Below, in pieces: positions 7,928 through 18,300 of a DNA stretch of 64,000 nt. The position numbers and the translations under genes are program-made. This DNA comes from Trichomonas vaginalis G3 (lineage: Eukaryota; Parabasalia; Trichomonadida; Trichomonadidae): positions 5,918,879-5,982,878 of the forward strand of contig NC_067206.1 of NCBI RefSeq assembly GCF_026262505.1, given 5' to 3'. Under the pieces are notes generated by a model that did not search any database, had not been told where the DNA came from, and saw only the letters and a list, made by a program, of their open reading frames with translations. The first letter of the stretch is position 1, and every line of letters begins with the position of its first letter.

Positions 7928-10405
7928 TTATAAAAATAAAATAAATAAAGAAGCTTTCAATTTTGAATATATTAAGGAAATACACTTTAAATTGTGAGTT
8001 GTGCAAAATATGATATCATTTTTCCCCTCTGATAGCAAAGTATCCTTTTCTTTTTGAAATTTCAAAAATGATGGTTTTTCAGAATCATAAGACTTAAGAA
8101 ATTCAATCATTTCTTTTGATCCATTTAACATTGCATAATACAAAGGAGGTAGACCGAAATGATCTCTTGAATTAATGTTTGCTCCAAATGATAGTAGAAG
8201 ATTGCCAATGTTGACATTATTGCTCAGAACTGTATAATTGAGGGGAGTCCAACCATCATTATCTTCGATATTTGGATTAGCATTATTTAAAAGAAGTAAA
8301 TTTACAATTTCTTCCAAATTTTTACCTGCTGCTATATGAAGTGGAGTTTTTCCTTCTATATCTCTTTCATTGACATTTAGGCCTTGTGCAATAAGAAATT
8401 GGACAATTTCATTTCCATTTTTATTTATGGCATAGTGAAGCGCAGTTTTCTTGTTCTTATCCCTGGCATTAATGTCCGCTCCATGAGTGACAAGCCATTG
8501 AAATGCATCAGTATTACAATTTTTCGCTGCAATGAGAAGAGGTGTTGTATTTGCATAATCCTTTTCATCGATTTTTGCACCATGTGTTAAAAGAAATTCC
8601 AAATATCTTACAGTGTTGTGTTTTATTGCATAAAAAATAGGAGTTTGTCCACCATTATTTTTTGTATTTATATCGGCACCATAAGTAAGAAGCAATTCTG
8701 TAATTTCTATTGAATCACATATAGTTGCTGAAAACAAAGGAGTAGCCCCATTTAGACCGGGGAGATTTACATCAGCCCCATTTGTTATGAGGATTTCCAT
8801 AATTTCTTTGTTACCAGCAAATGAAGCATACATAAGAGGTGTAATTGAAGTGTCATTTTTTGCATTAACATCTGCACCGTTTGAAATCATGAACTCTACT
8901 ATTTCTCCTTTATTTTTCATTACTGCATAATGAAGAGCAGTTTCTCCATTTCTGTCCTGTTGATTAATGGGAACACCATGTGAAATTAGAAACATAACAA
9001 CTTCTTTACAATAATATTCAAAAGTATAGTTAAGATAAGGAAATTCTTGAGAATCCAAATCTATGCCATATGAAACTAGAATGACAACCATTGAATATAA
9101 AAATTTTTCAATTGATGTATGAAGAACAGTTTTGTTTTGATTATTTTTAGAATTTAAATTTGCTCCTTTTGAGATAAGATATTTCACAACATCGCAATTA
9201 TATGATTTTACTGCATAGTACAGAGGAGTATTTCCATCATTGTCTTTCATATTTATATCGGCACCATATCTAATTAGCATTTTGGTAGTATTCATTAATC
9301 CATTTTCTGCAGAATAATGAAGTGCGGTCAATCCCTTGCTATCTTTTGAATTGATGTTTTTGATTTTTGAAATAAGACATTTTAGAACATTTTTACATTT
9401 ATTTTCTGCTACAGCATGGAGAGCATTTTTTCCCTGTTCATTTGTAAGGTTAGCATCGGCTCCATGCGCAATTAAATATTTTTCAGATTCGAAAATATTT
9501 TCGCTGGCTGCATAATGAAGAGCTGTACATCCCAAATTATCTTGAGCATTGACATCAATTCCATTTGAGATAAAATATTCACAAAGTGAACTCATAGCAA
9601 ACAAAGGAGAATAAACAAAACATTTTTTCATATTCTTTGTTTGATCTAAATAAATTAAAAATGCTTGAATATTATTGTGGATAGCACAATATTCTAAATT
9701 AATTTCTACTTTGTATTCATTCATGAGAAATGTTACAAAATCAATGTTATGTGAAATAATAGCATATTTCATACATTTTTGGTTTGGTCTTTGTACTTTC
9801 AAACATTCATTCATTATATCAAGATTTCCGCTTAAAAATGAGAGTTCAAGACATTGTTCGGTGATTACTGATTTAAATTCTGTTCTTAGGAACTTAAAAC
9901 AATTAACAGCTCCATGAATACAACAAAATTCCATCAATGTGCATAATATATAATCAGATGATGTGAAATAATGCAATTCCGTATGACTTTGATCAAAGCC
10001 TTCTCTCTCTGTAAATGAAACAAATGACTTTATATCATCATTCATTATTGCTTTGTAAATAGTATTTTTATTAAGAGGATCATAATGGTTGCTCCATTTT
10101 TTATAATCATTTATTATTTCTTGATCAATACCTGGATATTCATGATTCAATTTTTCGAGGATTGTCAAATACGAATAGTATTGATAAGAATTTGAAAGTG
10201 GAATAGATGAAATAATGTTAACAATCCTATTTGGTTTGAGCAATGTAGTATCAATTAAATTTATTTTGATGTTTTGGTATGTTCTTCTTAACTCTTCTTC
10301 ATTTGTTGTTTTAAGATTGTATAATGCTGTAATTGTATCATGGTAGCCTTTATACTTGCCCATTAAAACACTATAATGATTCTGAAAGTTAGACTCTTCA
10401 AACAT
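7928..10405 (-). CDS. Large ankyrin-repeat protein with trichomonad N-terminal domain, 825 aa
   Basis: Residues 1-280 match the layout of the DUF3447-type N-terminal domain: YSVLMGKYKGYHDTITALYN at the start, then an IPLSNSYQYYSYLTILEKL segment and a C-rich helical part with LMEFCCIHGAVNCFKFL. From about 285 to 780 there are some 15 ankyrin repeats (GADINTKNNGGQTPIFYA and relatives), several with cysteine-free consensus loops. No membrane segment. This is one of the commonest protein types in Trichomonas genomes; function is unknown beyond protein binding. The frame is whole. The start at 10405 is supported by an Inr 13 nt upstream. Confidence 0.85.
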   Translation of the reverse strand: MFEESNFQNHYSVLMGKYKGYHDTITALYNLKTTNEEELRRTYQNIKINLIDTTLLKPNRIVNIISSIPLSNSYQYYSYLTILEKLNHEYPGIDQEIINDYKKWSNHYDPLNKNTIYKAIMNDDIKSFVSFTEREGFDQSHTELHYFTSSDYILCTLMEFCCIHGAVNCFKFLRTEFKSVITEQCLELSFLSGNLDIMNECLKVQRPNQKCMKYAIISHNIDFVTFLMNEYKVEINLEYCAIHNNIQAFLIYLDQTKNMKKCFVYSPLFAMSSLCEYFISNGIDVNAQDNLGCTALHYAASENIFESEKYLIAHGADANLTNEQGKNALHAVAENKCKNVLKCLISKIKNINSKDSKGLTALHYSAENGLMNTTKMLIRYGADINMKDNDGNTPLYYAVKSYNCDVVKYLISKGANLNSKNNQNKTVLHTSIEKFLYSMVVILVSYGIDLDSQEFPYLNYTFEYYCKEVVMFLISHGVPINQQDRNGETALHYAVMKNKGEIVEFMISNGADVNAKNDTSITPLMYASFAGNKEIMEILITNGADVNLPGLNGATPLFSATICDSIEITELLLTYGADINTKNNGGQTPIFYAIKHNTVRYLEFLLTHGAKIDEKDYANTTPLLIAAKNCNTDAFQWLVTHGADINARDKNKKTALHYAINKNGNEIVQFLIAQGLNVNERDIEGKTPLHIAAGKNLEEIVNLLLLNNANPNIEDNDGWTPLNYTVLSNNVNIGNLLLSFGANINSRDHFGLPPLYYAMLNGSKEMIEFLKSYDSEKPSFLKFQKEKDTLLSEGKNDIIFCTTHNLKCISLIYSKLKASLFILFL

Positions 10406-10413
10406 CCAATAAA

Positions 10414-10420
10414 ATAATGA
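10414..10420 (-). promoter_or_regulatory. Inr-like TCATTAT of the 825-aa ankyrin gene
   Basis: Coding-strand TCATTAT matches TCA(Y)T(W)(Y), with the presumed +1 A at 10418 and 13 nt to the ATG. It lacks the 5' TG seen in the TGTCACTTTT group. Confidence 0.45.
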
Positions 10421-10774
10421 AAAAATTTGAATGCCATTGAAAATAAAATCTGTTGATATTTTCTAATAAATCTCTTTATAAATGCATGACTATATTGTTT
10501 ATAATGATATTTAAGGGGGAAAAATGTTGTAATTTGAAAACGATAAAATCAATTTGCAAAAATCAATAAAATGTGGACATTTATTCCATCAAATCAGATG
10601 TATCCAGCTCTTGAACTTTTCCCAAACTAAAATCTACATGAGTAAATTGTTGAAATCCCTTCCTTATTATATTTGACACTTGAATTCAAAAATTGACAAT
10701 ATCTAAAATTCTAAAATCACATACATTTTTGTGTTATAACAAATATGTAATTTTCTGTGTTTTATTTTGATTGA
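10421..10774. other. Divergent spacer between two ankyrin genes
   Basis: About 350 bp of AT-rich sequence between the Inr elements of two divergently transcribed ankyrin genes. No RNA gene or other motif recognised. Confidence 0.4.
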
Positions 10775-10784
10775 TGTCACTTTT
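10775..10784 (+). promoter_or_regulatory. Inr-like element TGTCACTTTT of the damaged ankyrin gene
   Basis: The presumed +1 A at 10779 lies 19 nt before the ATG at 10798. This argues against the in-frame upstream ATG at 10774, which would lie before the transcription start. Confidence 0.6.
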
Positions 10785-10797
10785 GAATAAATTTGTA

Positions 10798-12053
10798 ATG
10801 GGAACTGAATACGACCAAAAACTTTATAACCAATTAATGGAAAAGTACAAAGAATATGATGAAGTGTTGGAAAAGTTATATAATATCAAACCAGAGATCG
10901 TTGAAGATCTTTTCATCAAAATCAAAAATGTATTGAAAAAATACAAAATGTATCCAATATTTTTTATAAACGTAATTGCTACTTTTCTACAATATAATTC
11001 ATATGCAGCTGAATCTTACTGGACCATTGTCGATATGCTTATGAAAGAATACAAAATAAAAATCGGACAACAAGCTTTGGAGTATCCAGGCAGATTAAAG
11101 ATATTATTAATGCAGAATTACCCAAAGAAGTTGTTATTTCTTAAAAAAATGCAGTTCAAAGTCAAAGATATTTTTATTCCTAATACTGATAAAACAATTG
11201 AAGATCATTTTAAAAATGATGATGTCAGTTATTTTAAAGATAAACCCATACAATTCCTCATCAATTACTTTAATTTATGCATCAAATTAGGTGCAGTATC
11301 ATGCTACAAATACTTTAAATCTCAAGGCCTTCAACCATGTTCAGACAATTTAGAACAAGCGATTGTTGGAAGAAACAAAGAAATTCTCATTGATGTGATC
11401 GAAAATTTGCCACAAAAATGTTTTATGTTCACAAAATATGAGCAAATAAGAGATCTTGAACTTATTCAACTTCTTGAGAAACATAATCAGACATTTGATG
11501 CATCTTCAACTGCAGACTATTATAACTTGCCTGGTTATTTGTATTTGTTATCAAAAAAAATGCTAATTTGAATGAATTAATGGCTTATTGTCCAAAATTC
11601 CAGATCCCAAGTTTGATTGATGATATAATCCGTCTTGGCTGAAAGCTGGAGGATGTCAAAGAAAATACTCCTTTGGGAATTGCTGCAGGTGAAAACGCTT
11701 GTGAAATAATGAAGAAATTGTTCAAAATGGGCATTGATGTGAATCAGACTGACAGTTTAAAGAAAACTGCTTTGCATTTGGCAGTTGAACATGACGCATT
11801 TGAAGCTTGCAAATTACTTTTTAAGAAAGGTATAAACCAAGATCAAAGAGATTCTGAAGGCTGCTTCCCTGCTCATTACACACTTGAAACAGAGAACAAA
11901 AGAATGTTGTTATTCTTAATGGAGAAAGGTTACACGCCTGACTTTTGCGCATTTGAGTTGGACATCGATTTCGTTCATAATTATTATGATAAGTTTTATT
12001 ATAAACATCACAAGGATGAAAGAAGAAGAGGTTGGGTATTTGTCGGATATTAA
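10798..12053 (+). pseudogene. Ankyrin-repeat pseudogene (one frameshift, one stop)
   Basis: It begins MGTEYDQKLYNQLMEKYKEY, the same N-terminal domain as the neighbour at 7928-10405, and runs to about residue 257. The frame is then lost in an A-rich run (about 11551-11558), and the continuation NANLNELMAYCPKFQIPSLI lies in another frame. That frame meets one TGA at 11640, and then gives two to three ankyrin repeats (ENACEIMKKLFKMGIDVNQT, KKTALHLAVEHDAFEACKLL) to the stop at 12053. It is shorter than its neighbour. Low divergence and an intact Inr suggest recent inactivation, unless the A-run is a sequencing error. Confidence 0.75.
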
Positions 12054-12338
12054 AAATATTTATATAAGCTTTTGTCTTTGCCTGAACAAATCAGTATTTT
12101 TGTAACAGTTTAGTATACAAATAATGAACTGCAAATTCATATTATATTACTTCAAGATCTCAAGAATGAATATGCTAATGAACAAATAATTTTCAAAAAG
12201 GAACGCTTATAAATGAAATATGGTAACTGTTCATTGATATTTTCAAAAATTTTAATCAAAAATTCGAACATTTCAAGCAATTTTTATTGAATTTCTATCT
12301 ACCATTTATACATATATCATATATATCTTATTTGCGAG

Positions 12339-12412
12339 GACACATTATAATGTGTCTCAATTTTATCGTTGAACGATAGAATTTGACAGCCATTTTCTTT
12401 TTTAGGAAGAAG
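12339..12412 (+). ncRNA. Candidate structured RNA or exon: two hairpins then a T-rich tract
   Basis: GACACATTATAATGTGTC (12339-12356) is a perfect palindrome. CAATTTTATCGTT (12358-12370) can pair with ACGATAGAATTTG (12373-12385). A TTTTCTTTTTT tract follows at about 12393-12403. The set ends just 5' of a GTATGT splice-donor sequence, so this may be exon 1 of a non-coding transcript or a separate small RNA with a T-tract terminator. No known family. Confidence 0.3.
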
Positions 12413-12417
12413 AAGTA

Positions 12418-12547
12418 GTATGTATTTTACCGTTAGAGTGATTGCTTAGCTTTGAAGATCACAATCCAGCTCATCTGAATTATGATGAAGGAACATCCGA
12501 GCTCAACACTCTAACAAAAAAATTTAAACAAAAAAACTAACACACAG
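12418..12547 (+). other. Candidate spliceosomal intron, 130 nt (GTATGT ... ACTAACACACAG)
   Basis: GTATGT at 12418-12423 and ACTAACACACAG at 12536-12547 match exactly the parabasalid 5' and fused branch/3' splice motifs known from Trichomonas vaginalis. The 130-nt length falls in the known size range. Neither flank gives a convincing protein: the only frame that stays open across the junction has no ATG, and exon 2 is open for under 30 codons. This suggests a non-coding host transcript or the relic of an intron-bearing gene. Confidence 0.6.
12432..12515 (+). ncRNA. Candidate intronic RNA, 84 nt, closed by a 9-bp perfect stem
   Basis: GTTAGAGTG (12432-12440) pairs perfectly with CACTCTAAC (12507-12515). 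Just inside the 5' arm is GTGATTG, one change from a C box. In the middle CTGA (12475-12478) is followed by ATGATGA (12482-12488), the order and spacing of a D' and C' box pair. A clean terminal D box is not seen (CCGA or CTCA are the nearest). It could be an intron-encoded C/D-type snoRNA, or a stem that brings the intron ends together. Confidence 0.35.
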
Positions 12548-13052
12548 ACTTATTATCTTTTCAAGCAACCATTTCAGTTACGTTTGGCAATACATTTGGC
12601 CTGCTTTCTAGGTTCAAATTGAAGATGTTTTTATCTTGATAGGAGATTTTGTTCAAAGTCACCTATTTACAGGATTAATCCTCATAATAAAAATTACTTT
12701 TATGTCAATTTCTATTATTTTTCTTTATTTTGAGTCTCTAAGTATATATTTTTTAATATTTTTATCTGTATGTCTCTTTTGACAGCCTTGAATTAGACAA
12801 TGACCCGAGTTACACTTTAGTGTAAATGTTTTTAAACTAAATAATGAAGTTTGGGAAAAAATTATTGTTCTGTAATGAGAATAATAAGAGAAACCAATCA
12901 AAATAACACTTGACACGAGAATATATATGAATATGCTTAAATATTTGTTAATAAATTTGTAAAATAAAAATATTATTGCAAAAAATTAATTAAAATATGA
13001 ATAATGATAATAAAAACTAGGCATTTGAAAGCAAAAAACAACATAGTTTATT

Positions 13053-14645
13053 TTAAATTTCAGGTTGAGGCTCCTTGAGTTCGATCTTAAATTTAGTCAA
13101 ACCAGACACTCCCAATTGACCAAGTGTATCACTTATCTGGTACTCTACGACATTTCCATTCGCTGCATGCATGATAACAATCTCTTTTCCGGCAGAATCT
13201 GGGTAATCGTTCTTCAGCTTCTCAAAAAGTGCTTGAACGGTATCGTTTGTCCACATTAAGTATGTGAAAGCCTTTCCGTCCAAATGTAAAGCGACTTTGC
13301 ACTTTGAACCGTTTCCTGATGGTTTTGGAGCTGGTTTTGGCGCAACTGTTGGGGTATAAGTGGTTGGTTGAGAAATGGAGTTGGTAGTTTTCCTTTGGTT
13401 CTGAATTTTTGCTTTAATTTCGGCATATCTCCTTAATTGTTCGTCTCTTTCACGGCGCTTCTGCTCTGCCTCTCTGAGTGCTTGCTCTGCTTCCCATTTC
13501 TCGCGTTCTATCTCTTCTGGTGATCGTTGGTTGAAAGATGATTTAATATTTCCAGGAATTTGGGGCAAATTGCTGTTTTCTGATGAACATGATATAATAT
13601 AGTCTTTAACTGCCTGTAAATTAGCAAGTTTACCGTCATTTATATAATTAAACGAGTCAGAAATTGGAATATAATCAGAAAGTAAGTAGAAACACTCCAA
13701 AAGTTCCTTGTTCTTTTCTGCTATTTTAGATTCGCACTCCTGGTAGAAGTTTAAGCTTTCTAAGATCTTACTTTCGTCATATTCACGATAATCTTTTGTA
13801 ATTCTGAAAGAAACGTCTTCTGCCACTTCAAAAGTTGATAAGAATTCGACAATTTGCCTTTGTATACCATTTAACTTCTTCTTTGCAGGTAATTCCGGCT
13901 TTGAAATGTTTGATTCTTGATTTTGAGATTCTTGCTGTTTTTCATCTTTCTCTTCGACATTATCTGGTATTTCAAACGCTCCAGAGTTGATTTCATTACA
14001 AATAAGCTGAATTTCGTCAATATTGAGATCAATTTTTCCGATTTTTTCTAGATAGTCAAGTAATTTATCAATCATCTCTTCAGATTGAAGCATTTCTAAA
14101 AATATAATGTCTCCTCGTACATCAGATCTTCTTTTTGGATCCAATTTTGGTATTTTTCTTTTAACAGGCACAGGAGCGGGTATTTCCTTCTTTTCTTCAA
14201 CAACTGTAGCCGGTCGAACTGGTGTAGAAGCTGCTTTTACCATTGTTGCATTCTTCTGTGCTTGAAGAACCATTTTTTGTAAATAATCCTCATCATTGCC
14301 TTCTACTTCAATTGTATGAGCCTTTCCTTGGAAATCACTCGGTTGGTTCTTGTTTAGTAGCTTGAGAAGCTTGTCAAAATCTGCCCCAAAATGTCTATCT
14401 TTTTCTTCGCCTTTTAAGTAAATTATAACAGTAGGTGATAAGAATACAATGTATTTCTTTATACAATCTGGTGACGTATCGATCGGAATCAAGGCAAAAA
14501 CACAATTAGAAAATTCGGATTTTTTTTCTAATTGAAGATAGGACTTAACAAAGTTACTATCCTTGTCTTTGTTCCAAATGAAACACCCAACAACAAGCTT
14601 TCTCTTCTCTTCCTGCACTAATTTATCAAATCGATCTGAGTTCAT
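13053..14645 (-). CDS. UBX-domain protein, UBXN4-like
   Basis: 530 aa from the ATG at 14645; the frame upstream to 14702 has no ATG. Residues about 15-105 resemble a thioredoxin-like N-terminal domain (LVVGCFIWNKDKD, FALIPIDTSPDCIKKYIVFL). The middle is low-complexity with acidic, Gln-rich stretches. A charged coiled coil (EIEREKWEAEQALREAEQKR) precedes a C-terminal beta-grasp UBX domain (CKVALHLDGKAFTYLMWTND to FKIELKEPQPEI). This order matches UBXN4/erasin, an adaptor of p97/Cdc48 in ER-associated degradation. The usual hydrophobic hairpin of UBXN4 is not seen, so ER anchoring is uncertain. Confidence 0.6.
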   Translation of the reverse strand: MNSDRFDKLVQEEKRKLVVGCFIWNKDKDSNFVKSYLQLEKKSEFSNCVFALIPIDTSPDCIKKYIVFLSPTVIIYLKGEEKDRHFGADFDKLLKLLNKNQPSDFQGKAHTIEVEGNDEDYLQKMVLQAQKNATMVKAASTPVRPATVVEEKKEIPAPVPVKRKIPKLDPKRRSDVRGDIIFLEMLQSEEMIDKLLDYLEKIGKIDLNIDEIQLICNEINSGAFEIPDNVEEKDEKQQESQNQESNISKPELPAKKKLNGIQRQIVEFLSTFEVAEDVSFRITKDYREYDESKILESLNFYQECESKIAEKNKELLECFYLLSDYIPISDSFNYINDGKLANLQAVKDYIISCSSENSNLPQIPGNIKSSFNQRSPEEIEREKWEAEQALREAEQKRRERDEQLRRYAEIKAKIQNQRKTTNSISQPTTYTPTVAPKPAPKPSGNGSKCKVALHLDGKAFTYLMWTNDTVQALFEKLKNDYPDSAGKEIVIMHAANGNVVEYQISDTLGQLGVSGLTKFKIELKEPQPEI

Positions 14646-15381
14646 TTTTTCCCTTGAAATTTTTGAAAAAATTTTGATAGATTCCAAAATTTTGACTAAC
14701 AAATGTTTAAATCGTCTATGTTAAGTAAATCATAATATTTTCCCCAGAAAATTTTACAGAATATTTAATCAAAATTATGCCATTATTTTTTTAATTATCT
14801 GTCCGTATTATTCAGAATTTTCAATTATATTTCAATTAAAGGCGTTATATTAATAAATGAAGTTTAAATCATCATAATTATTATATTTAGTCATTCATTT
14901 ATGCTCCAAACACTATCTCGTTATGCTATATATGAAAAATCTTAAATCTATTATATGTATCTTACAACTTGATGCGATTTTATATAAAATTGGAAAAATA
15001 TTATTTAAAACTACTGTGAAGCGTCATTGAAAATCAACCTCATAGACGAGAATTGATTTTCTTGAAAAAAAAGGGCATTATCATTTTCGTCTGGAAAAAG
15101 TGACAAAATTATCATTTTCGTCTGGCATCTGAATTATTGAACTATAACTCTATTTCTATTAATTTAAGCGCAATCCACCCATACACAACTTTATTTAATA
15201 GCTCCTTGTGCACGTTATCATTCTTGTCCCAACTTCAAAGTGTTTCATATTTTGTGAATTTCGACTTAATTTTTTTAGCGTAGTCAAAATCATAAACTCA
15301 AACGTAAAATTTGAGAATGTGAAAATAAGCAAATAAAATTTATACAAATAATAAATAAATAAATTAATAATAAAAAAAATA
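14646..15381. other. Spacer between TOR and UBX genes with a short direct repeat
   Basis: TTATCATTTTCGTCTGG occurs twice (about 15077 and 15108), flanking an AAAAAGTGACA element at 15095-15105. TGAAAATCAA (about 15028) can pair with TTGATTTTCTTGA (about 15052). On the minus strand the element is an Inr followed, after some 20 nt, by an ATG with only 14 codons. No gene recognised; a 69-codon minus frame at 15195-15404 is probably chance. Confidence 0.45.
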
Positions 15382-18300
15382 TTACCAAAATGGACACCAT
15401 CCACTGTACATCTTTGCCAAGTTGTATGGATCTGTTGCTATCTTAATTAGCTTTGTTGCTTGGTCTTCGACAGACAAAGCCTCGTTTTCGTTGAAATCTG
15501 TTCCTGACAGCTTCTGATTTACTCTTGCTCTCATTTCCGTGTTTGTTGTTTTGTCTCTTGGTTCTGCAAGCAAAACTCTTCCTTTGTCAATAACAGATCC
15601 AGTGACTTCAGTCATACCGACAAATGACATCTGGTCTGTCTTTGTGTTCGATGATCCACTCCTGTGCTCTTTAGGATCAACCAATGGTTCGTGGACGAAT
15701 ATTGCGAGAACCATGATCAAAATTCTTTTGTTTTCGCGCAAGACTCTTGAAGTGTTTACGAATGCATCTCTGAATGTTCCATCTGGCCCTGTTACTCCCA
15801 TGGCCTTGCACATCATCCTTGTCAGTCTGAATGGAACAACTTCCGGAAGGAACTTTCGTTTCGCAGCTCGTTCGAAGCAGTCACCAAAATCGATGTGAAT
15901 AAGTTTACCAGTGAATCTGTCAATCAATAAATTACTTGGATGTCTGTCGCCAAGACCGAAAACATATCCAACCATTGATGTCAAAGCAGCAGAAATGGAG
16001 AATGTAACTGTCCTCTTGTGCCACTGTTCTGCTGTGTTCGCTTTCAAGTAGAAGAAGTTTGCAATGTCTGTATCTGGAACAATATTCATCACCTTCGAAA
16101 TGACATGATATTTCTGAATCGGCATCATGTAATCGAAGCTGACGTAACTCAATGATTCTGTCAAAAGATATTCTTGTATTGGATCTCTGTTCATAAGTCT
16201 TCTGTACTGCTCAACAACGCTTCTCAGTGTATCTGTTCCTGTAACCCATTGAACTAAACCATTTGTGATTGACAAAGGAATTACAGACATTGTTTGGATG
16301 ACTTGAGCTCCAAAACATGTTTCTCGCTTCAAGAAATTGTTGATGAGTCTGAAGAACTGCATGATTCTCTCATCCAATCTCAAATCTTCATGGCCTTTGA
16401 CTAAGTACTGATAGAAGTTTCCATCTTCGCCACGAATAACAACATCTTTCGGCTGTTGTTTTGACATGTAAACTGAAAATTGGCCGACAAAATATTGTAT
16501 TCTTATGATTGGCTTTCCTGGTTTATAAGTTCCTGGGACGGCCAACTGGAAATGAGTTTTCTCAGCGAGAGGTTTCGAGATGGAAGAAAGCTGGATGATC
16601 CTGACTTTCTTGATATCCTCTGTCAGACTTGCCTGCATCGATTTGCACCACAGAGTCAACTGATTCATTTGTCCTTGGTTGTGTGGAGAGAAGACTTTGA
16701 GAATCCTCTCTAAAGCTTGGATATTGACTTGGTAACTCTCTTTGAATTGGTCGTGGAGAGCGCATTTCGGAGCTTTAACCATCTGAACAATCGATCTCAA
16801 TGTGTCAACCATCAAATCGAATTGTTGCAATGCGTAATGGTCAAATGCATCTGTGATTCTCTGTATGACTTTTTCATACCATGTAACTGCAGCTCTGAGA
16901 AGACATTTTCTGATTGTGAAAACTTCATCGTGAGCTGATGGATTCATCTTCTTGAATTCATCGAATAAACCAAATGCCGCTTTAGATCTTCCAGCGTCTT
17001 TGGAGAATTTCATGACAATGACTGAGAAGATCAATTCGTGGTAATGTTCATGCAACAAATTGAAAACAGTGTCATGAACAAACTGAGCGACTTCTGGCAC
17101 AGGATGACTTAATTGAACTAACAACTGCGGGGAAGCTTGCAACAACAGTTTTGGCTGCAATCTGTTCAAACAGTTGTTTGTCGTGTGCTCGAAAATATCT
17201 CCTTCATTCGCATGGTCGAAGAAGAGATTCAGCAACTGTACAACATCAGTGAAAGAAGGACTGATCGTGCAGCATTGTGACAATGCATCAATGGCATTTG
17301 TCACGTAATGTGGCAGATTTGGTGGATCAAGTTCAATCAATTGAGTATTTACATCTGACCACATTCTCAACACATTTACATTGATTGAGTCTTCTTTCAT
17401 TGCGTTTACAATTGCTTTTGGAAGGAAGAGAGCTGTTGTGTTCGAAACTTTTCTGTGTGATTTCTTGAGATTTCCTAATAAACAATCAGAAACAGCAGGC
17501 ATCATTTGCAGCTGTTTATATGCTTCTTTGAATTCATTCAGTGATTCACCTGTTTCTATGAGCCATGATGCATATAACATGTGGCATCTGTCAGCTAAAT
17601 CTCCTTCAACTGTGTCTGAAAGAGACTTGATTTTGTCGATGGCTTCTTTCCTGTTGCCCATTGACCATTGTGTTACTGCGTGACAGATCTGTGGCAATGC
17701 ATCATCGCTGTCTTCCGTGAATTCACTGAATATTGCGTTGAATGCGTTCATGTGGATTTTCGTGTCCATTGTCACTGATCTCAACTGGAAGAAATCAATG
17801 TATGAGTCGTAATGAACACCCGTGATTGCCGCTCTGTTTCCCAATATCTTCAGCCACAGTTCGAAATCTCTTGGTGCCATTGTCAATCTCTCCTGCCAAA
17901 CTTCTTCGATACTTGGTCGCATTTCTTCATTCAACTGCCAGTTCTTCATTTCCAAGATCTCAACCAATTGTTGTGCGACTAACATCGTGTCTGTATGTAT
18001 CTGTTGGTTGTCAGCCCACAAAGTAATTGGCCTTGACGCGAGTAATGAAAAAGCATTGTCAATGATTCTATCAACAATATCATATTTCTTCATGTGCAAA
18101 GCTGAAATTGCTTTCAATGAGAAACATCTCATTGAATCTTCAGGAGCTGGCTGCAAAGCGTCATCTAGTTCATCCCATCTTCTCAAGTGCATCATAGCAT
18201 TTGCGAAATAAGGAGCTGTTGTCCTTTGATCAGCCAATTGCATTGTTTTGAAAGTAGGCATCAACTCAGCTAATTCTGGCCATCTAGCCATTGATGCCAA

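Larger units (their letters stand above)
12054..13052. other. Spacer with palindromes and a candidate intron, no coding gene
   Basis: About 1 kb without a credible protein gene. It holds a perfect 18-bp palindrome, a hairpin, a pyrimidine tract and a candidate intron, listed separately. The remainder (12600-13050) is AT-rich with a 63-codon minus frame that shows no family features. Confidence 0.5.
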
